From Anoxybacterium sp963668245 (GTDB lineage Bacteria > Bacillota > Clostridia > Peptostreptococcales > Anaerovoracaceae), in assembly GCA_963668245.2 (NCBI GenBank), contig OY764195.2, positions 1,116,001 to 1,180,000 on the forward strand: a DNA stretch of 64,000 bases, in the 5' to 3' direction. The position numbers and the translations under genes are program-made. The notes under the pieces are model-generated. The model had not been told where the DNA came from. It did not search any database and saw only the letters and a program-made list of their open reading frames with translations. Of this stretch, positions 49,857-59,432 are shown one piece after another (the first letter of the stretch is position 1; each line of letters starts with the position of its first letter).

Positions 49857-51908
49857 TTGAATAGAGTTGTAAAGAACTTGGGAATATATGTCGTAATATT
49901 TGGCTTGGTTTTGGCCATGGCTTGGTTTTATCAGGGAACTCCCGAGAAAGAAGTCAAGGAAGTTGATTTTTCAGAGTTTGCCATTCAATTAAAAAATGAA
50001 AAGGTGGATACGTTAGCAATAAACGACAGAACATTGACAGGAACGCTAAAAAGTGGAGACACAATTATTGCATACGCGCCGTCTGTTTTGGAAATCAATA
50101 TGCTGGATGAAATGTACGTATTCCCACAGATGGAAGAAGGAAAAATTACCGTAAGCAGTGACGAACCAAAGACAACCCCATGGATAGTAACATTACTTCC
50201 AACGATTATTATGGTTGTCATATTAATTATCTTCTGGTTTGTATTCATGAATCAGGGTCAAGGTGGCGGAGGAAAAGTGATGTCCTTTGGGAAATCCCGC
50301 GCGAAGCTTCACAAAGAAGATGATCTTAGAAAAGTCACTTTTGCTGATGTTGCGGGATTAGACGAAGAAAAAGAAGAATTGGAAGAAGTCGTTGATTTCC
50401 TTAAAAATCCTAAAAAATATAACAGTCTTGGAGCGAGAATTCCCAAAGGTATTTTACTGGTGGGTCCTCCAGGAACTGGAAAAACATATATCTCAAAGGC
50501 GGCGGCAGGAGAAGCAGGTGTTCCATTTTTCAGTATCAGTGGATCTGATTTTGTGGAAATGTTTGTTGGGGTAGGTGCTTCCAGAGTAAGAGATCTTTTT
50601 GAGCAAGCAAAGAAAAGTTCACCTTGCATTATTTTTATTGACGAAATCGATGCTGTTGGTCGAAAAAGAGGGGCTGGATTAGGTGGAGGTCATGATGAAA
50701 GAGAACAAACACTGAACCAACTTCTTGTTGAGATGGATGGCTTTGGGGAAAATACAGGAATTATCATTCTGGCAGCAACCAATCGACCAGACATTTTGGA
50801 TTCAGCGTTGCTTAGACCAGGACGATTCGATAGACAGGTAGTCATTGGTATCCCAGATATAAAAGGCAGAGAAGCAATTTTCCGTGTTCATTCTAGAAAC
50901 AAACCTTTAGATGAAGTGGTAGATGCTAAAGTCCTTGCGAGAAGAACTCCAGGATTTACTCCAGCTGACATTGAAAACATGCTCAATGAAGCTGCTTTGC
51001 TGACAGCGCGCCGTAATGGGAAAAAGATTAGAATGGATGAAATTGAGGAAGCGATTACTAAGGTCATTGCTGGTCCTGAAAAGAAGAGTCGAGTAATCAG
51101 TGAGCCTGAACGTAAATTGACGGCATACCATGAGGCGGGGCATGCGTTAGTGGCTCGAATGATGCCGAATACAGATCCAGTACATCAGATTACAATTATT
51201 CCAAGAGGAAGAGCTGGTGGATTTACTATGATTCTGCCGAAAGAGGATAAATATTATTCCACTAAGACCACGATGACAGAGCAGATTGTACATCTATTGG
51301 GTGGGCGTGTAGCAGAAAAACTCACACTAAATGATATTAGTACTGGTGCAAGCAATGATATTGAACGAGCAACAGAAATCGCTCGTGGAATGGTGACCAA
51401 GTATGGATTTAGTGATAAGCTCGGCCCAGTTAACTACAGTTCTTCTGATGAAGTGTTCTTAGGGAAAGATTTTTCTACGAGAAAAAATTATTCTGAAGAG
51501 ATAGCATCAGAGATTGATGAAGAAATCAGAACAATTATTGAAAATGCGTTTGAAACAGCCGAAAGAATTTTGACAGAAAATATTGACAAATTGCATATTA
51601 TTGCGAAAACTTTGTTAGAAATAGAGACATTAGATGGTGAACAGTTTGAAGCGTTGTTTTCAGGAACGAAATCTCCGAAGCAATTGATTGATGAGGTTCA
51701 TCATATGGAGATGGTTATCGAAGAAGCCAATGCACTAGAAGCGGCTCAGGAGCCTGAGGAAGAAGACGAAGAGGAACCAGCTGAAGGAGAATACTATAGT
51801 GATGATGACGACTTTGATTCCGAAAACACTTTAGATGGGCAAGAAGAACCTGATTCCCAAGATGAGACAGAAGACGGGCAGGAGGATTCTCCAGAAGATA
51901 AAAAATAA
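49857..51908 (+). CDS. ftsH: ATP-dependent zinc metalloprotease FtsH
   Basis: A 683-residue membrane-anchored AAA+ protease that degrades misassembled membrane proteins and regulators. Two N-terminal membrane helices (about 8-26 and 105-130) flank an extracytoplasmic domain. Walker A is G-P-P-G-T-G-K-T, Walker B F-I-D-E-I-D-A-V-G, the second region of homology R-P-G-R-F-D-R, and the protease zinc site H-E-A-G-H-A. The last 50 residues form a strongly acidic tail (E-E-E-D-E-E-E-P, D-D-D-D), longer than in B. subtilis. TTG 49857 follows AAAGGGG. Confidence 0.96.
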   Translation: MNRVVKNLGIYVVIFGLVLAMAWFYQGTPEKEVKEVDFSEFAIQLKNEKVDTLAINDRTLTGTLKSGDTIIAYAPSVLEINMLDEMYVFPQMEEGKITVSSDEPKTTPWIVTLLPTIIMVVILIIFWFVFMNQGQGGGGKVMSFGKSRAKLHKEDDLRKVTFADVAGLDEEKEELEEVVDFLKNPKKYNSLGARIPKGILLVGPPGTGKTYISKAAAGEAGVPFFSISGSDFVEMFVGVGASRVRDLFEQAKKSSPCIIFIDEIDAVGRKRGAGLGGGHDEREQTLNQLLVEMDGFGENTGIIILAATNRPDILDSALLRPGRFDRQVVIGIPDIKGREAIFRVHSRNKPLDEVVDAKVLARRTPGFTPADIENMLNEAALLTARRNGKKIRMDEIEEAITKVIAGPEKKSRVISEPERKLTAYHEAGHALVARMMPNTDPVHQITIIPRGRAGGFTMILPKEDKYYSTKTTMTEQIVHLLGGRVAEKLTLNDISTGASNDIERATEIARGMVTKYGFSDKLGPVNYSSSDEVFLGKDFSTRKNYSEEIASEIDEEIRTIIENAFETAERILTENIDKLHIIAKTLLEIETLDGEQFEALFSGTKSPKQLIDEVHHMEMVIEEANALEAAQEPEEEDEEEPAEGEYYSDDDDFDSENTLDGQEEPDSQDETEDGQEDSPEDKK

Positions 51909-51917
51909 GCATTTTTG

Positions 51918-51943
51918 GGGCAGGTGATAAACCTGCCCTTTTT
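51918..51943 (+). terminator. Terminator of ftsH
   Basis: GGGCAGGT (51918-51925) pairs perfectly with ACCTGCCC (51931-51938), followed by a T run. Confidence 0.88.
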
Positions 51944-52006
51944 ATGGGATACGGGTGCTGCCCTTTTTTTCCACTGGAAAAGGAAAGTAATATATGAGGT
52001 GACAGA

Positions 52007-53569
52007 ATGAAAATAACGGTAAAAGATTGCCTGAAACTTCCTATTTTTCATGACGCTGTTGTAATCAGTGGAATAGGAGGACTTGAGAATAGGGTCAGCG
52101 CAGTTTCCTTTCTTGAAAACGGAAACTGTGCAGAAATAAATAACAAGTTACATAAACCAGACGAAATGATTCTAGTAGGGGCACCTTTTGAATCCTTGGA
52201 GGATGATGTGCAAAGGAGCGTGGCTGAAGTGTTGTCAGAACAGCAAGGTGCAGCGCTTTTTATTTTTTCCAAACGAATTCAGCGTGAGAAATGGCCAACC
52301 CTACTGGTTGAATATGCAGATAATCATCAGCTCCCACTGGTGATCATGCCGGATGAGACAGTAACATATGGTGACGTGATCAATAAGGTGATGGAACGAG
52401 TTCTTTATGGAGACCACTTTGCCAATCGATTGATTAGTAATACCATATTTCATCTATTGAATTTTGAGAAACACAGTAATTTTCAATCTGCAGCAAGAGA
52501 AGCAGCAATCAATAATAATTTTCAAATGGTGATTTTGAGTGAAGATTTTAATCCCATTTTTTCTGTTGAAACAAGGCATCGCACAACAATCGCAGAAGCA
52601 ATCAGGGCTGGTATCGAAACGGACATGGATAAATCGGCTATTTATACTAGAATTGATATCAATGGAGCGTTGACTTATTGGGGACCAGTGACAATCAATG
52701 GGGATAAACACTATATGTTTATTGTTGACAACGAAGATTCTTATTCACCTGGAGAAATCACCAAACTCGCAGAAATTTTAGAAATTGCAATGGGAATGTG
52801 GAAATACAGTCCAGTAAAAGATGCAAAGGCAGAATTTATTAAAGCGCTTAGAAGAGGAAATAAAAGTCTTGCATATTGTTTAAAAGAAGAGGCGATTTCT
52901 GAAGGGTTTGAAATCACAGGTGTGTTTTGTATCACCGGTATAGAACGCGATGACTGTCTCAAAAAAATCTCGGCATTTGAGAAAAGAACGGGGTACGAGG
53001 TGTTAAAAATTCACGAAGGTGATGAGATCTATGGTATGATGCTGGCACAAGTGGATGAAAAAATTGACGACTCATGTACAGAATTTTATCAAGAACTGGG
53101 TGAAGAATCTCCAATCTTGATTTTTCACGTGACTGGTGTGGACGGTCTGGAAGGATCTTCTGATGCCTACCAACTAATCAATGAAGCGTGGCCGTTTATA
53201 CAATATATTTTCCCATATAAAAATATATTTTCCAAATATGAGCTGGCGCTAGCAAGTAATTGTATCAATATCTCTATTAAAAGTGATACGGTGAAAAAGA
53301 ACTATATGGATTTGATCTCACCTTTTAAGGCAAACAAAGAAGGGAAAGGGAAACAACTTCTTGAAACCCTTGAGATTTTCGTGCTTGATGCAGGGATGAA
53401 CACTTCAAAGACCGCAAAAATGATGAACATTCATACCAATACGGTGCAATATCGTTTGAAACGGATACGAGAAATCTTACAAGCCGATATGATGGGGACA
53501 ACAATTATGCCAGGACTTACCGTTGCACTTGCAGTGGAGCGCATTGACAAAATTACAAGGATGTTATAG
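52007..53569 (+). CDS. PucR-family transcriptional regulator
   Basis: 520 residues. The N-terminal PucR domain (about 1-125) begins M-K-I-T-V-K-D-C-L-K-L-P and includes the D-E-T-V-T-Y-G-D-V-I segment. A middle GAF-like/CdaR-type region follows. The C-terminal helix-turn-helix (about 460-515) is the family hallmark: N-T-S-K-T-A-K-M-M-N-I-H-T-N-T-V-Q-Y-R-L. PucR proteins usually control nitrogen or amino acid catabolism. The downstream exported phosphodiesterase starts 10 nt after its stop, but a functional link is unproven. Confidence 0.9.
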   Translation: MKITVKDCLKLPIFHDAVVISGIGGLENRVSAVSFLENGNCAEINNKLHKPDEMILVGAPFESLEDDVQRSVAEVLSEQQGAALFIFSKRIQREKWPTLLVEYADNHQLPLVIMPDETVTYGDVINKVMERVLYGDHFANRLISNTIFHLLNFEKHSNFQSAAREAAINNNFQMVILSEDFNPIFSVETRHRTTIAEAIRAGIETDMDKSAIYTRIDINGALTYWGPVTINGDKHYMFIVDNEDSYSPGEITKLAEILEIAMGMWKYSPVKDAKAEFIKALRRGNKSLAYCLKEEAISEGFEITGVFCITGIERDDCLKKISAFEKRTGYEVLKIHEGDEIYGMMLAQVDEKIDDSCTEFYQELGEESPILIFHVTGVDGLEGSSDAYQLINEAWPFIQYIFPYKNIFSKYELALASNCINISIKSDTVKKNYMDLISPFKANKEGKGKQLLETLEIFVLDAGMNTSKTAKMMNIHTNTVQYRLKRIREILQADMMGTTIMPGLTVALAVERIDKITRML

Positions 53570-53579
53570 GAGCAATCAA

Positions 53580-55280
53580 TTGAAAAAGAAAAGCAGTGTA
53601 TTTTTTAATTTTATTATAGTGTCAGTAATCTTTTTCACGTGTGCATGGTATAACAGCACCGTTTGGGCACAAGAATTAGATCTCGCTATCATCAATAACT
53701 TGAACCAAGATATTATTGGTGAGAAAGATTCTCAATTGAATCTTAAAAGAGAATCGGTCATTGCACACGGAGGAGGCACGTTTCAAGGATTTCAAACAAG
53801 CAATTCCTATGAAGCTGTAATCCAATCAATCAACAATGGGTTCCAGCTGATAGAATTAGATATGGATTTATCCAGCGATCAGAAGATTATTATGATTCAT
53901 GATTGGGATCAAACAGCGTCAAGATATTATGGCAGAACTTTTGAAAAACCAATTAGCAGGACTCAGTTTTTAAGCTTAAAGGTTTATGGCAGTTATGAAG
54001 TGCTGACCTTTGAAAAGCTGGAAGATATATTGAAGGAAAATCCATCTGTTCGAATTGTTACAGATACAAAGGGAGACAATGTGGATCTATTGCGAAGATT
54101 GGCGGAACGGTATCCTGAATCAGTAAAGCAGATAGTACCTCAGATTTATGAGTATGATCAGTGGAATCAAGTCAAAGAACTAGGGTATCAGGACATCATT
54201 CTGACACTGTATGCCATGCCTACTGTGGATGAAAATCAATTGATTCGCTTTGCAAAAGAAAAAGACCTTTATGCAGTGACCATGCCAGATTACTTAGCTG
54301 ACAAAGGTTTGTGTACTTCTGTTTCAAAAGCTGGGATTCCTGTTTATGTACATCCTGTTGATGACTACGAAGAAGCCAGTTCTTACATGAATCAAGGGGC
54401 AACAGGGATATATAGCGGCGCTCTTCTTCCAGCTGAATTTGAAGGATTTGAATCTGAATATTATCTTGGTGTAATCCAAGCTTCTGGAAAGATAGAAAAA
54501 CTTACCGATCAGTCATTTTCGGAATGGAATCGTATCACATTGGTTGGAGATATCGCCGATAAAAATGTAGTTTACAAATTAGATGAAACTGCCTTTGATG
54601 AGGAAAACACATTTGCCAGTAAGATAGAAATAGGAGAGCATAAACTGACGATAGAAGTTTACGATAAAGATAAACGTCTTGGAACACTAACATATTGTTT
54701 GTGGACAAACGGAGAATATTATAGAGTTATGCAGGAAAAATATATATATCGATTAAAAAGCAATGATCAGGCGAAGGACTTACAAGAAATAATGAAAGAA
54801 AATCAGATTTCAGAAAACCTTGTTGCCGTATTAGAACAATCCTTGATTGTAAAAAAAGATGCTGCGGTTTACTATATGGAAGGTGAATCCGGAATTTTTT
54901 TAAACGGAGAGGAACGGCTTCCTGTTCAAGTATATCGTGGTGGTAAGTTGTTAATGCCCATGAAAGACGTGATGATTATGTTGGGCGCGGAGTCTGTTTC
55001 CATGGACAACAGAAAAGATATCTCGATTCAATATGGGAAAAACAAATATCTCGTGATGGCAAATCAATATACCTTAAGGCAGGGATTTCGTATCACAAGA
55101 TTAAAAACGCCAGTTGTATTGTATTTGAATAAGGCGATGGTTAGCGGAGAGTTTTGTCAGTGCATTACAGGAAGAGATACCATTGAAAAAGACGATGCGA
55201 TGATTATTCTGCCACAAGGCATAAAAAAAGAATCATTGGATGAAAAAAAAATCATTGAAGCAGCATTACTTCTGTTCTAA
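53580..55280 (+). CDS. Exported glycerophosphodiester phosphodiesterase-like protein with C-terminal stalk domain
   Basis: 566 residues from TTG 53580, after AGGAG. The N-terminus is a signal peptide (K-K-K-S-S-V-F-F-N-F-I-I, then V-W-A/Q-E). The GDPD TIM barrel (about 55-310) has V-I-A-H-G-G-G at the first catalytic His (R-G replaced by G-G), E-L-D-M-D as the metal ligands and I-M-I-H-D-W for the second His. The remaining 250 residues include a domain like the copper-amine-oxidase N-terminal stalk (L-M-P-M-K-D-V-M-I-M-L-G-A), common in clostridial surface proteins. Probably secreted or cell-wall-attached; the substrate could be glycerophosphodiesters or teichoic acid. Confidence 0.82.
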   Translation: MKKKSSVFFNFIIVSVIFFTCAWYNSTVWAQELDLAIINNLNQDIIGEKDSQLNLKRESVIAHGGGTFQGFQTSNSYEAVIQSINNGFQLIELDMDLSSDQKIIMIHDWDQTASRYYGRTFEKPISRTQFLSLKVYGSYEVLTFEKLEDILKENPSVRIVTDTKGDNVDLLRRLAERYPESVKQIVPQIYEYDQWNQVKELGYQDIILTLYAMPTVDENQLIRFAKEKDLYAVTMPDYLADKGLCTSVSKAGIPVYVHPVDDYEEASSYMNQGATGIYSGALLPAEFEGFESEYYLGVIQASGKIEKLTDQSFSEWNRITLVGDIADKNVVYKLDETAFDEENTFASKIEIGEHKLTIEVYDKDKRLGTLTYCLWTNGEYYRVMQEKYIYRLKSNDQAKDLQEIMKENQISENLVAVLEQSLIVKKDAAVYYMEGESGIFLNGEERLPVQVYRGGKLLMPMKDVMIMLGAESVSMDNRKDISIQYGKNKYLVMANQYTLRQGFRITRLKTPVVLYLNKAMVSGEFCQCITGRDTIEKDDAMIILPQGIKKESLDEKKIIEAALLLF

Positions 55281-55431
55281 TTAGTGAATAGAAGCACTCA
55301 GATTTTGCTGATACAATCTATGTAATCGTAGTAACGAATGAATTGGTAAACCTGCGGAAAGGTTAAAAAATTAACAATGAAAGTAGTTCCAGTCATTTTT
55401 AAAAATATAATGTATACAATAGATATTTAGT

Positions 55432-55460
55432 TGAAAGTTTTGTAAATTTCATTTATATTA
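55432..55460 (+). promoter_or_regulatory. Predicted promoter of the mmd operon
   Basis: TTGAAA (55432-55437), 17-bp spacer, TATATT (55455-55460). A 12-bp perfect palindrome TTTCTATAGAAA (55474-55485) lies near the expected start. The rest of the gap from 55281 is AT-rich without a gene or clear terminator. Confidence 0.5.
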
Positions 55461-55551
55461 TCATTGGTATCTTTTCTATAGAAAGTATTTCTGTGGATGT
55501 TAATTAAAACATTAATTATAGATGCAAAATTATTTATAGGAGGAAGAATGT

Positions 55552-57093
55552 ATGAACAAGCTTGAAGATCTTCGCGCAAAGAAAGCGGAAATTGCTCTGG
55601 GCGGGGGACAGAAAAGAATCGATGCTCAGCATGCGCAAGGAAAGCTGACTGCAAGAGAAAGATTGGATCTTCTGTTTGACGAAGGCAGTTTCATTGAAAT
55701 TGACGTATTCGTATCTCACAGATGTAACAATTTCGACATGGCTGGAAAGCATGCTCCTGGAGACGGGGTTGTGACTGGGTATGGAACGGTGGATGGAAGA
55801 CTGGTATACGCCTATGCGCAGGATTTCACTGTTTTAGGTGGATCACTAGGTGAATATCACGCAGAAAAAATTGTAAAAGTTCAGGAAATGGCTCTGAAAA
55901 TGGGAGCTCCAATTGTAGGCTTAAATGACTCTGGTGGAGCGCGTATTCAAGAAGGCGTAAATGCACTGTCTGGATTTGGAAAGATTTTTTATAATAACAC
56001 AATTTCATCCGGCGTAATTCCTCAGATTTCTGTTATCATGGGGCCATGTGCAGGTGGAGCAGTATATTCCCCTGCTATCACAGATTTCGTATTTATGGTT
56101 GATAAGACAAGCCAGATGTTTATCACAGGACCTCAAGTTATCAAAACGGTTACAGGTGAAGATATCTCTGCTGAAAAACTTGGCGGTGCTATGACACACA
56201 ACACAATCAGCGGAGTAGCACACTTTATTGGAAAAGATGATAAAGAAACGTTAGAACAAGTGAGAGATTTGCTAAGCTATTTCCCTTCCAACAATCTGGA
56301 AACAGCTCCCGTTTACGCAACTGGTGACGATGCAAATAGACAGATTCCAGAATTCAATGAAATCATTCCAGAAAATCCAAATAAAGCGTACGATATGTAC
56401 GAAATTATACAAAAATTGGCTGACAATGGTACTTATTATGACGTAATGCCACATTACGCAAAAAACATGATTACTTGTTTCATCCGATTAGATGGACAGA
56501 CAATTGGTGTCATTGCAAATCAACCAAAATTTGCAGCAGGTTGTCTTGATATCAATGCATCTGATAAAGCGGCTAGATTTATCAGACGTTGTGATGCATT
56601 TAATATTCCTCTTCTTACCATCGAAGATGTACCTGGATTCTTGCCGGGAACAGATCAGGAATATGGAGGGATCATCAGACATGGTGCAAAAATGCTTTAT
56701 GCTTACTGCGAAGCTACCGTACCAAAAGTAACGATGATTCTTAGAAAAGCATATGGTGGAGCATACATTGGTATGTGTAATAAAGAACTTGGAGCGGATT
56801 TGGTTTTAGCATGGCCAAGCGCTCAAATTGCAGTAATGGGTGCAGAAGGTGCTGCCAATATTGTATTTAAGAACGATATTAAAGGTGCAGACGACCCGAT
56901 TGCAAAAAGAAAAGAAAAAGTTGCTGAATACGAAGAAAAATTCAATAATCCTTATAGAGCAGCTGAAATGGGCTATGTAGATGATATCATCGAGCCGGCT
57001 ACTGCTCGTCAGAGAGTGGTTAGTGCCTTTGATATGCTTGCATCAAAGAGACAGTCATTGCCTGCTAAAAAGCATGGAAATATTCCTCTCTAA
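55552..57093 (+). CDS. mmdA: Methylmalonyl-CoA decarboxylase alpha subunit (carboxyltransferase)
   Basis: A 513-residue acyl-CoA carboxyltransferase that moves CO2 from methylmalonyl-CoA to biotin. N-terminal and C-terminal crotonase-like halves are both present: S-G-G-A-R-I-Q-E-G and G-P-C-A-G-G-A-V-Y-S-P form the first acyl-CoA/oxyanion loops, and R-K-A-Y-G-G-A-Y-I-G-M the biotin-side loop. Length of about 510 fits MmdA rather than the larger glutaconyl-CoA type (about 590). With the D, C and B subunits following, it is the catalytic part of a Na+ pump rather than a carboxylase. It starts after an AGGAGGAAG site. Confidence 0.93.
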   Translation: MNKLEDLRAKKAEIALGGGQKRIDAQHAQGKLTARERLDLLFDEGSFIEIDVFVSHRCNNFDMAGKHAPGDGVVTGYGTVDGRLVYAYAQDFTVLGGSLGEYHAEKIVKVQEMALKMGAPIVGLNDSGGARIQEGVNALSGFGKIFYNNTISSGVIPQISVIMGPCAGGAVYSPAITDFVFMVDKTSQMFITGPQVIKTVTGEDISAEKLGGAMTHNTISGVAHFIGKDDKETLEQVRDLLSYFPSNNLETAPVYATGDDANRQIPEFNEIIPENPNKAYDMYEIIQKLADNGTYYDVMPHYAKNMITCFIRLDGQTIGVIANQPKFAAGCLDINASDKAARFIRRCDAFNIPLLTIEDVPGFLPGTDQEYGGIIRHGAKMLYAYCEATVPKVTMILRKAYGGAYIGMCNKELGADLVLAWPSAQIAVMGAEGAANIVFKNDIKGADDPIAKRKEKVAEYEEKFNNPYRAAEMGYVDDIIEPATARQRVVSAFDMLASKRQSLPAKKHGNIPL

Positions 57094-57125
57094 CGGAATA
57101 AATTCAAGAAAGGAAGAATGGAGAT

Positions 57126-57563
57126 ATGACGGAATTAAGTTTGATGCAGCGTTTCGCTGATCCAACACTGTTTCAGGAAATGTCAAAATCGGAAATGATG
57201 CAGGGAGCTCTTGTTACGACTGTAATGGGCATGGGGACCACATTTGTTGTTCTACTTCTGCTTTGGAGCATTATTGCGGTTTTATCTAGACTGATACAGT
57301 CTACAGAAAAGAAAAAAAGTTCAGTTTCCATCGTGCCGACTCCAAAAGCTGTGTCGAATGTAACTGCAACACCAGTTGTTGAAAACAAGCCAGAAGGAGC
57401 AAGTACAGAGGTGATTGCAGTGATTATGGCAGCAATCGCAGCTATGGAAGGGACTGCCAACACAAATCATTTGATTATTAGAAAGATTAACAGAGTTTCG
57501 GGTAACAGTACAGCATGGAGTAAAGCCGGAGCTTCTGAAGTTATTGAAAGCAGAAAATTTTAA
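57126..57563 (+). CDS. mmdD: Decarboxylase gamma/delta-type small membrane subunit (OadG family)
   Basis: 145 residues with one membrane helix (about 28-55: G-A-L-V-T-T-V-M-G-M-G-T-T-F-V). A hydrophilic Pro/Val/Lys-rich segment and a short conserved C-terminal region (I-A-A-I-A-A-M-E-G, W-S-K-A-G) follow. Subunits of this family tether the carboxyltransferase to the membrane pump and stabilise the complex. Position between mmdA and the biotin carrier fits the Veillonella-type order. Confidence 0.85.
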   Translation: MTELSLMQRFADPTLFQEMSKSEMMQGALVTTVMGMGTTFVVLLLLWSIIAVLSRLIQSTEKKKSSVSIVPTPKAVSNVTATPVVENKPEGASTEVIAVIMAAIAAMEGTANTNHLIIRKINRVSGNSTAWSKAGASEVIESRKF

Positions 57564-57587
57564 TAATGTAAAAGGAGAATGATTATT

Positions 57588-57998
57588 ATGAAAACATATA
57601 ACATCGTTGTAAACGGAACTGCCTACACGGTTGAGGTTGAAGAAGTAGGAGGCACATCTGCACCAGCAGCTTCAACTGCACCAGCAGCTTCAACTGCACC
57701 TGCTCCAGTGGCACCTGCTCCAGCAACACCGGCAGCAGCACCGGCTGCAAAACCAGCAGCACCTGCGGCAGCACCATCAGCAGGTGCAAAAACAGTGGAC
57801 TGTCCTATGCCAGGAACGGTTCTTGATGTAAAAGTAAAACCAGGAGATACTGTGCAGGCAGGTCAAACACTTCTGATTTTGGAAGCAATGAAAATGGAAA
57901 ACGAAATCGCAGCGCCTTCTGCAGGTGTTGTTGACACGGTTCAGGTTACAAAAGGCGCATCCGTAAATGCAGGTGACATCTTAATTTCGCTTAAGTAG
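57588..57998 (+). CDS. mmdC: Biotin carrier subunit
   Basis: 136 residues from ATG 57588 (ATG 57579 is too close to AAAGGAG). The N-terminal 25 residues are a small beta domain, followed by an Ala/Pro-rich linker (about 28-65) and a biotinyl domain with the biotinylation motif E-A-M-K-M-E-N near residue 101 and C-P-M-P-G-T-V at its start. The flexible linker lets the biotin reach both MmdA and the MmdB pump. BirA encoded at 33 kb should modify the Lys. Confidence 0.95.
   Translation: MKTYNIVVNGTAYTVEVEEVGGTSAPAASTAPAASTAPAPVAPAPATPAAAPAAKPAAPAAAPSAGAKTVDCPMPGTVLDVKVKPGDTVQAGQTLLILEAMKMENEIAAPSAGVVDTVQVTKGASVNAGDILISLK
57658..57693 (+). repeat. Tandem repeat in the biotin-carrier linker
   Basis: Two perfect 18-bp copies (57658-57675 and 57676-57693) encode A-P-A-A-S-T units, with a partial third copy. 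Copy number could vary between strains without breaking the frame. Confidence 0.85.
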
Positions 57999-58036
57999 TC
58001 CTCCGTATTCATTATTATTTCAGGAGGTAGAAATAT

Positions 58037-59203
58037 ATGATTTTAATAGCGATAAAAGATTTTATCGGGACAACCGGTATTATGAACATGGACATAAAAA
58101 GTGGCATCATGATTTTGGTAGCATTAACGTTTCTTTATCTTGCTATCAGAAGAGGGTTTGAACCGTTGCTACTCGTACCGATCGCTTTTGGGATGTTACT
58201 TTCCAATTTGCCGATGACGGGTATCTTTGAGCATTCGGTATCTGCCTTTGATGCGTATATGGATCCAAGTAAGACAGAAACTACAGGTGGGTTATTCTAT
58301 CTGTTCTATTCCTTTAATAAACTGGGAATTTTCCCTCCGTTGATTTTCTTAGGTATTGGGGCAATGACAGACTTCGGACCTTTGATTGCGAATCCAAAGT
58401 CACTTCTTCTTGGAGCTGCGGCTCAGCTTGGAATATTTAGTACATTTATTGGAGCAATATTCCTTGGATTTAATGCACAGGAAGCTGGGGCAATCGGTAT
58501 CATTGGTGGTGCTGATGGTCCAACTGCCATTTTCTTGACCACGAAGCTTGCACCGCATTTGCTAGGAGCAATTGCAGTTGCTGCGTATTCTTATATGGCT
58601 CTTGTGCCGGTAATTCAACCGCCTATTATGAGGGCGTTGACAACAAAAAAAGAACGTATGATAAAAATGGATCAGCTGAGAGTAGTAAGCCAAAGAGAAA
58701 AAATCCTATTCCCAATTATGGTTGCAGTGGTTGTTACGTTGATTCTTCCACCAGCGGCTTCCTTAATTGGTATGCTGATGCTTGGAAATCTGTTTAAAGA
58801 AAGTGGCGTGACTGCTAGACTTTCGGAAACAGCATCCAACGCCTTTATCAATATTGTTACTATTTTGCTTGGTATTTCTGTTGGCGCATCTGCACAAGGA
58901 CCAACATTCCTTGTAGTAGATACTTTAGAAATCTTAGCGCTTGGAATCCTAGCATTTATGGTTGGAACTGCAGGCGGCGTATTACTGGGTAAATTGATGT
59001 GTGCTGTTACAGGCGGAAAGATTAACCCACTGATTGGTTCGGCAGGTGTTTCTGCGGTACCAATGGCTGCTCGAGTTTCTCAAAAAGTAGGGCAGGCTGA
59101 AAATCCAACAAACTATTTGCTGATGCATGCAATGGGACCAAATGTAGCAGGTGTTATCGGTTCTGCCGTAGCTGCGGGCGTACTCTTATCCATGTTCGGC
59201 TAA
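58037..59203 (+). CDS. mmdB: Na+-translocating decarboxylase beta subunit
   Basis: A 388-residue polytopic membrane protein (about nine helices and a re-entrant loop) that decarboxylates carboxybiotin and exports Na+. The conserved regions G-A-M-T-D-F-G-P-L-I and G-I-I-G-G-A-D-G-P-T-A-I-F (containing the key Asp) are present, as is the C-terminal G-P-N-V-A-G-V-I-G-S-A-V-A-A-G. ATG 58037 follows AGGAGG. It completes mmdA-D-C-B. Confidence 0.94.
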   Translation: MILIAIKDFIGTTGIMNMDIKSGIMILVALTFLYLAIRRGFEPLLLVPIAFGMLLSNLPMTGIFEHSVSAFDAYMDPSKTETTGGLFYLFYSFNKLGIFPPLIFLGIGAMTDFGPLIANPKSLLLGAAAQLGIFSTFIGAIFLGFNAQEAGAIGIIGGADGPTAIFLTTKLAPHLLGAIAVAAYSYMALVPVIQPPIMRALTTKKERMIKMDQLRVVSQREKILFPIMVAVVVTLILPPAASLIGMLMLGNLFKESGVTARLSETASNAFINIVTILLGISVGASAQGPTFLVVDTLEILALGILAFMVGTAGGVLLGKLMCAVTGGKINPLIGSAGVSAVPMAARVSQKVGQAENPTNYLLMHAMGPNVAGVIGSAVAAGVLLSMFG

Positions 59204-59241
59204 AAAAGTTATAAAACGATTTGCATCCTATCGGATGAAAG

Positions 59242-59270
59242 TGGGGAGTCATTATGACTTCCCATTTTTA
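59242..59270 (+). terminator. Terminator of the mmd operon
   Basis: TGGGGAGTC (59242-59250) pairs with GACTTCCCA (59256-59264), one wobble, followed by five T residues. Confidence 0.8.
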
Positions 59271-59337
59271 GGTATAGAGAAAGATAGGATCGATCTAAAA
59301 TAGAAAGGCAAAAGAGAAAAGAATCCTTCATAAATGT

Positions 59338-59366
59338 TGTAAAATAAAAGGCTTTGAATTATACTA
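59338..59366 (+). promoter_or_regulatory. Predicted promoter of coaX
   Basis: TTGTAA (59338-59343), 17-bp spacer, TATACT (59361-59366). Confidence 0.5.
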
Positions 59367-59432
59367 TATTAATTGATTTGGACAATCAAAGATCAAAAGA
59401 AGAATGGGAGAATGGTTGAAGGGAGAACAGAT

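Noticed and set aside
57586..57789. Minus-strand Leu/Gln-rich frame opposite the biotin carrier
   Set aside because: It is a by-product of the Ala/Pro-rich repetitive linker on the plus strand.
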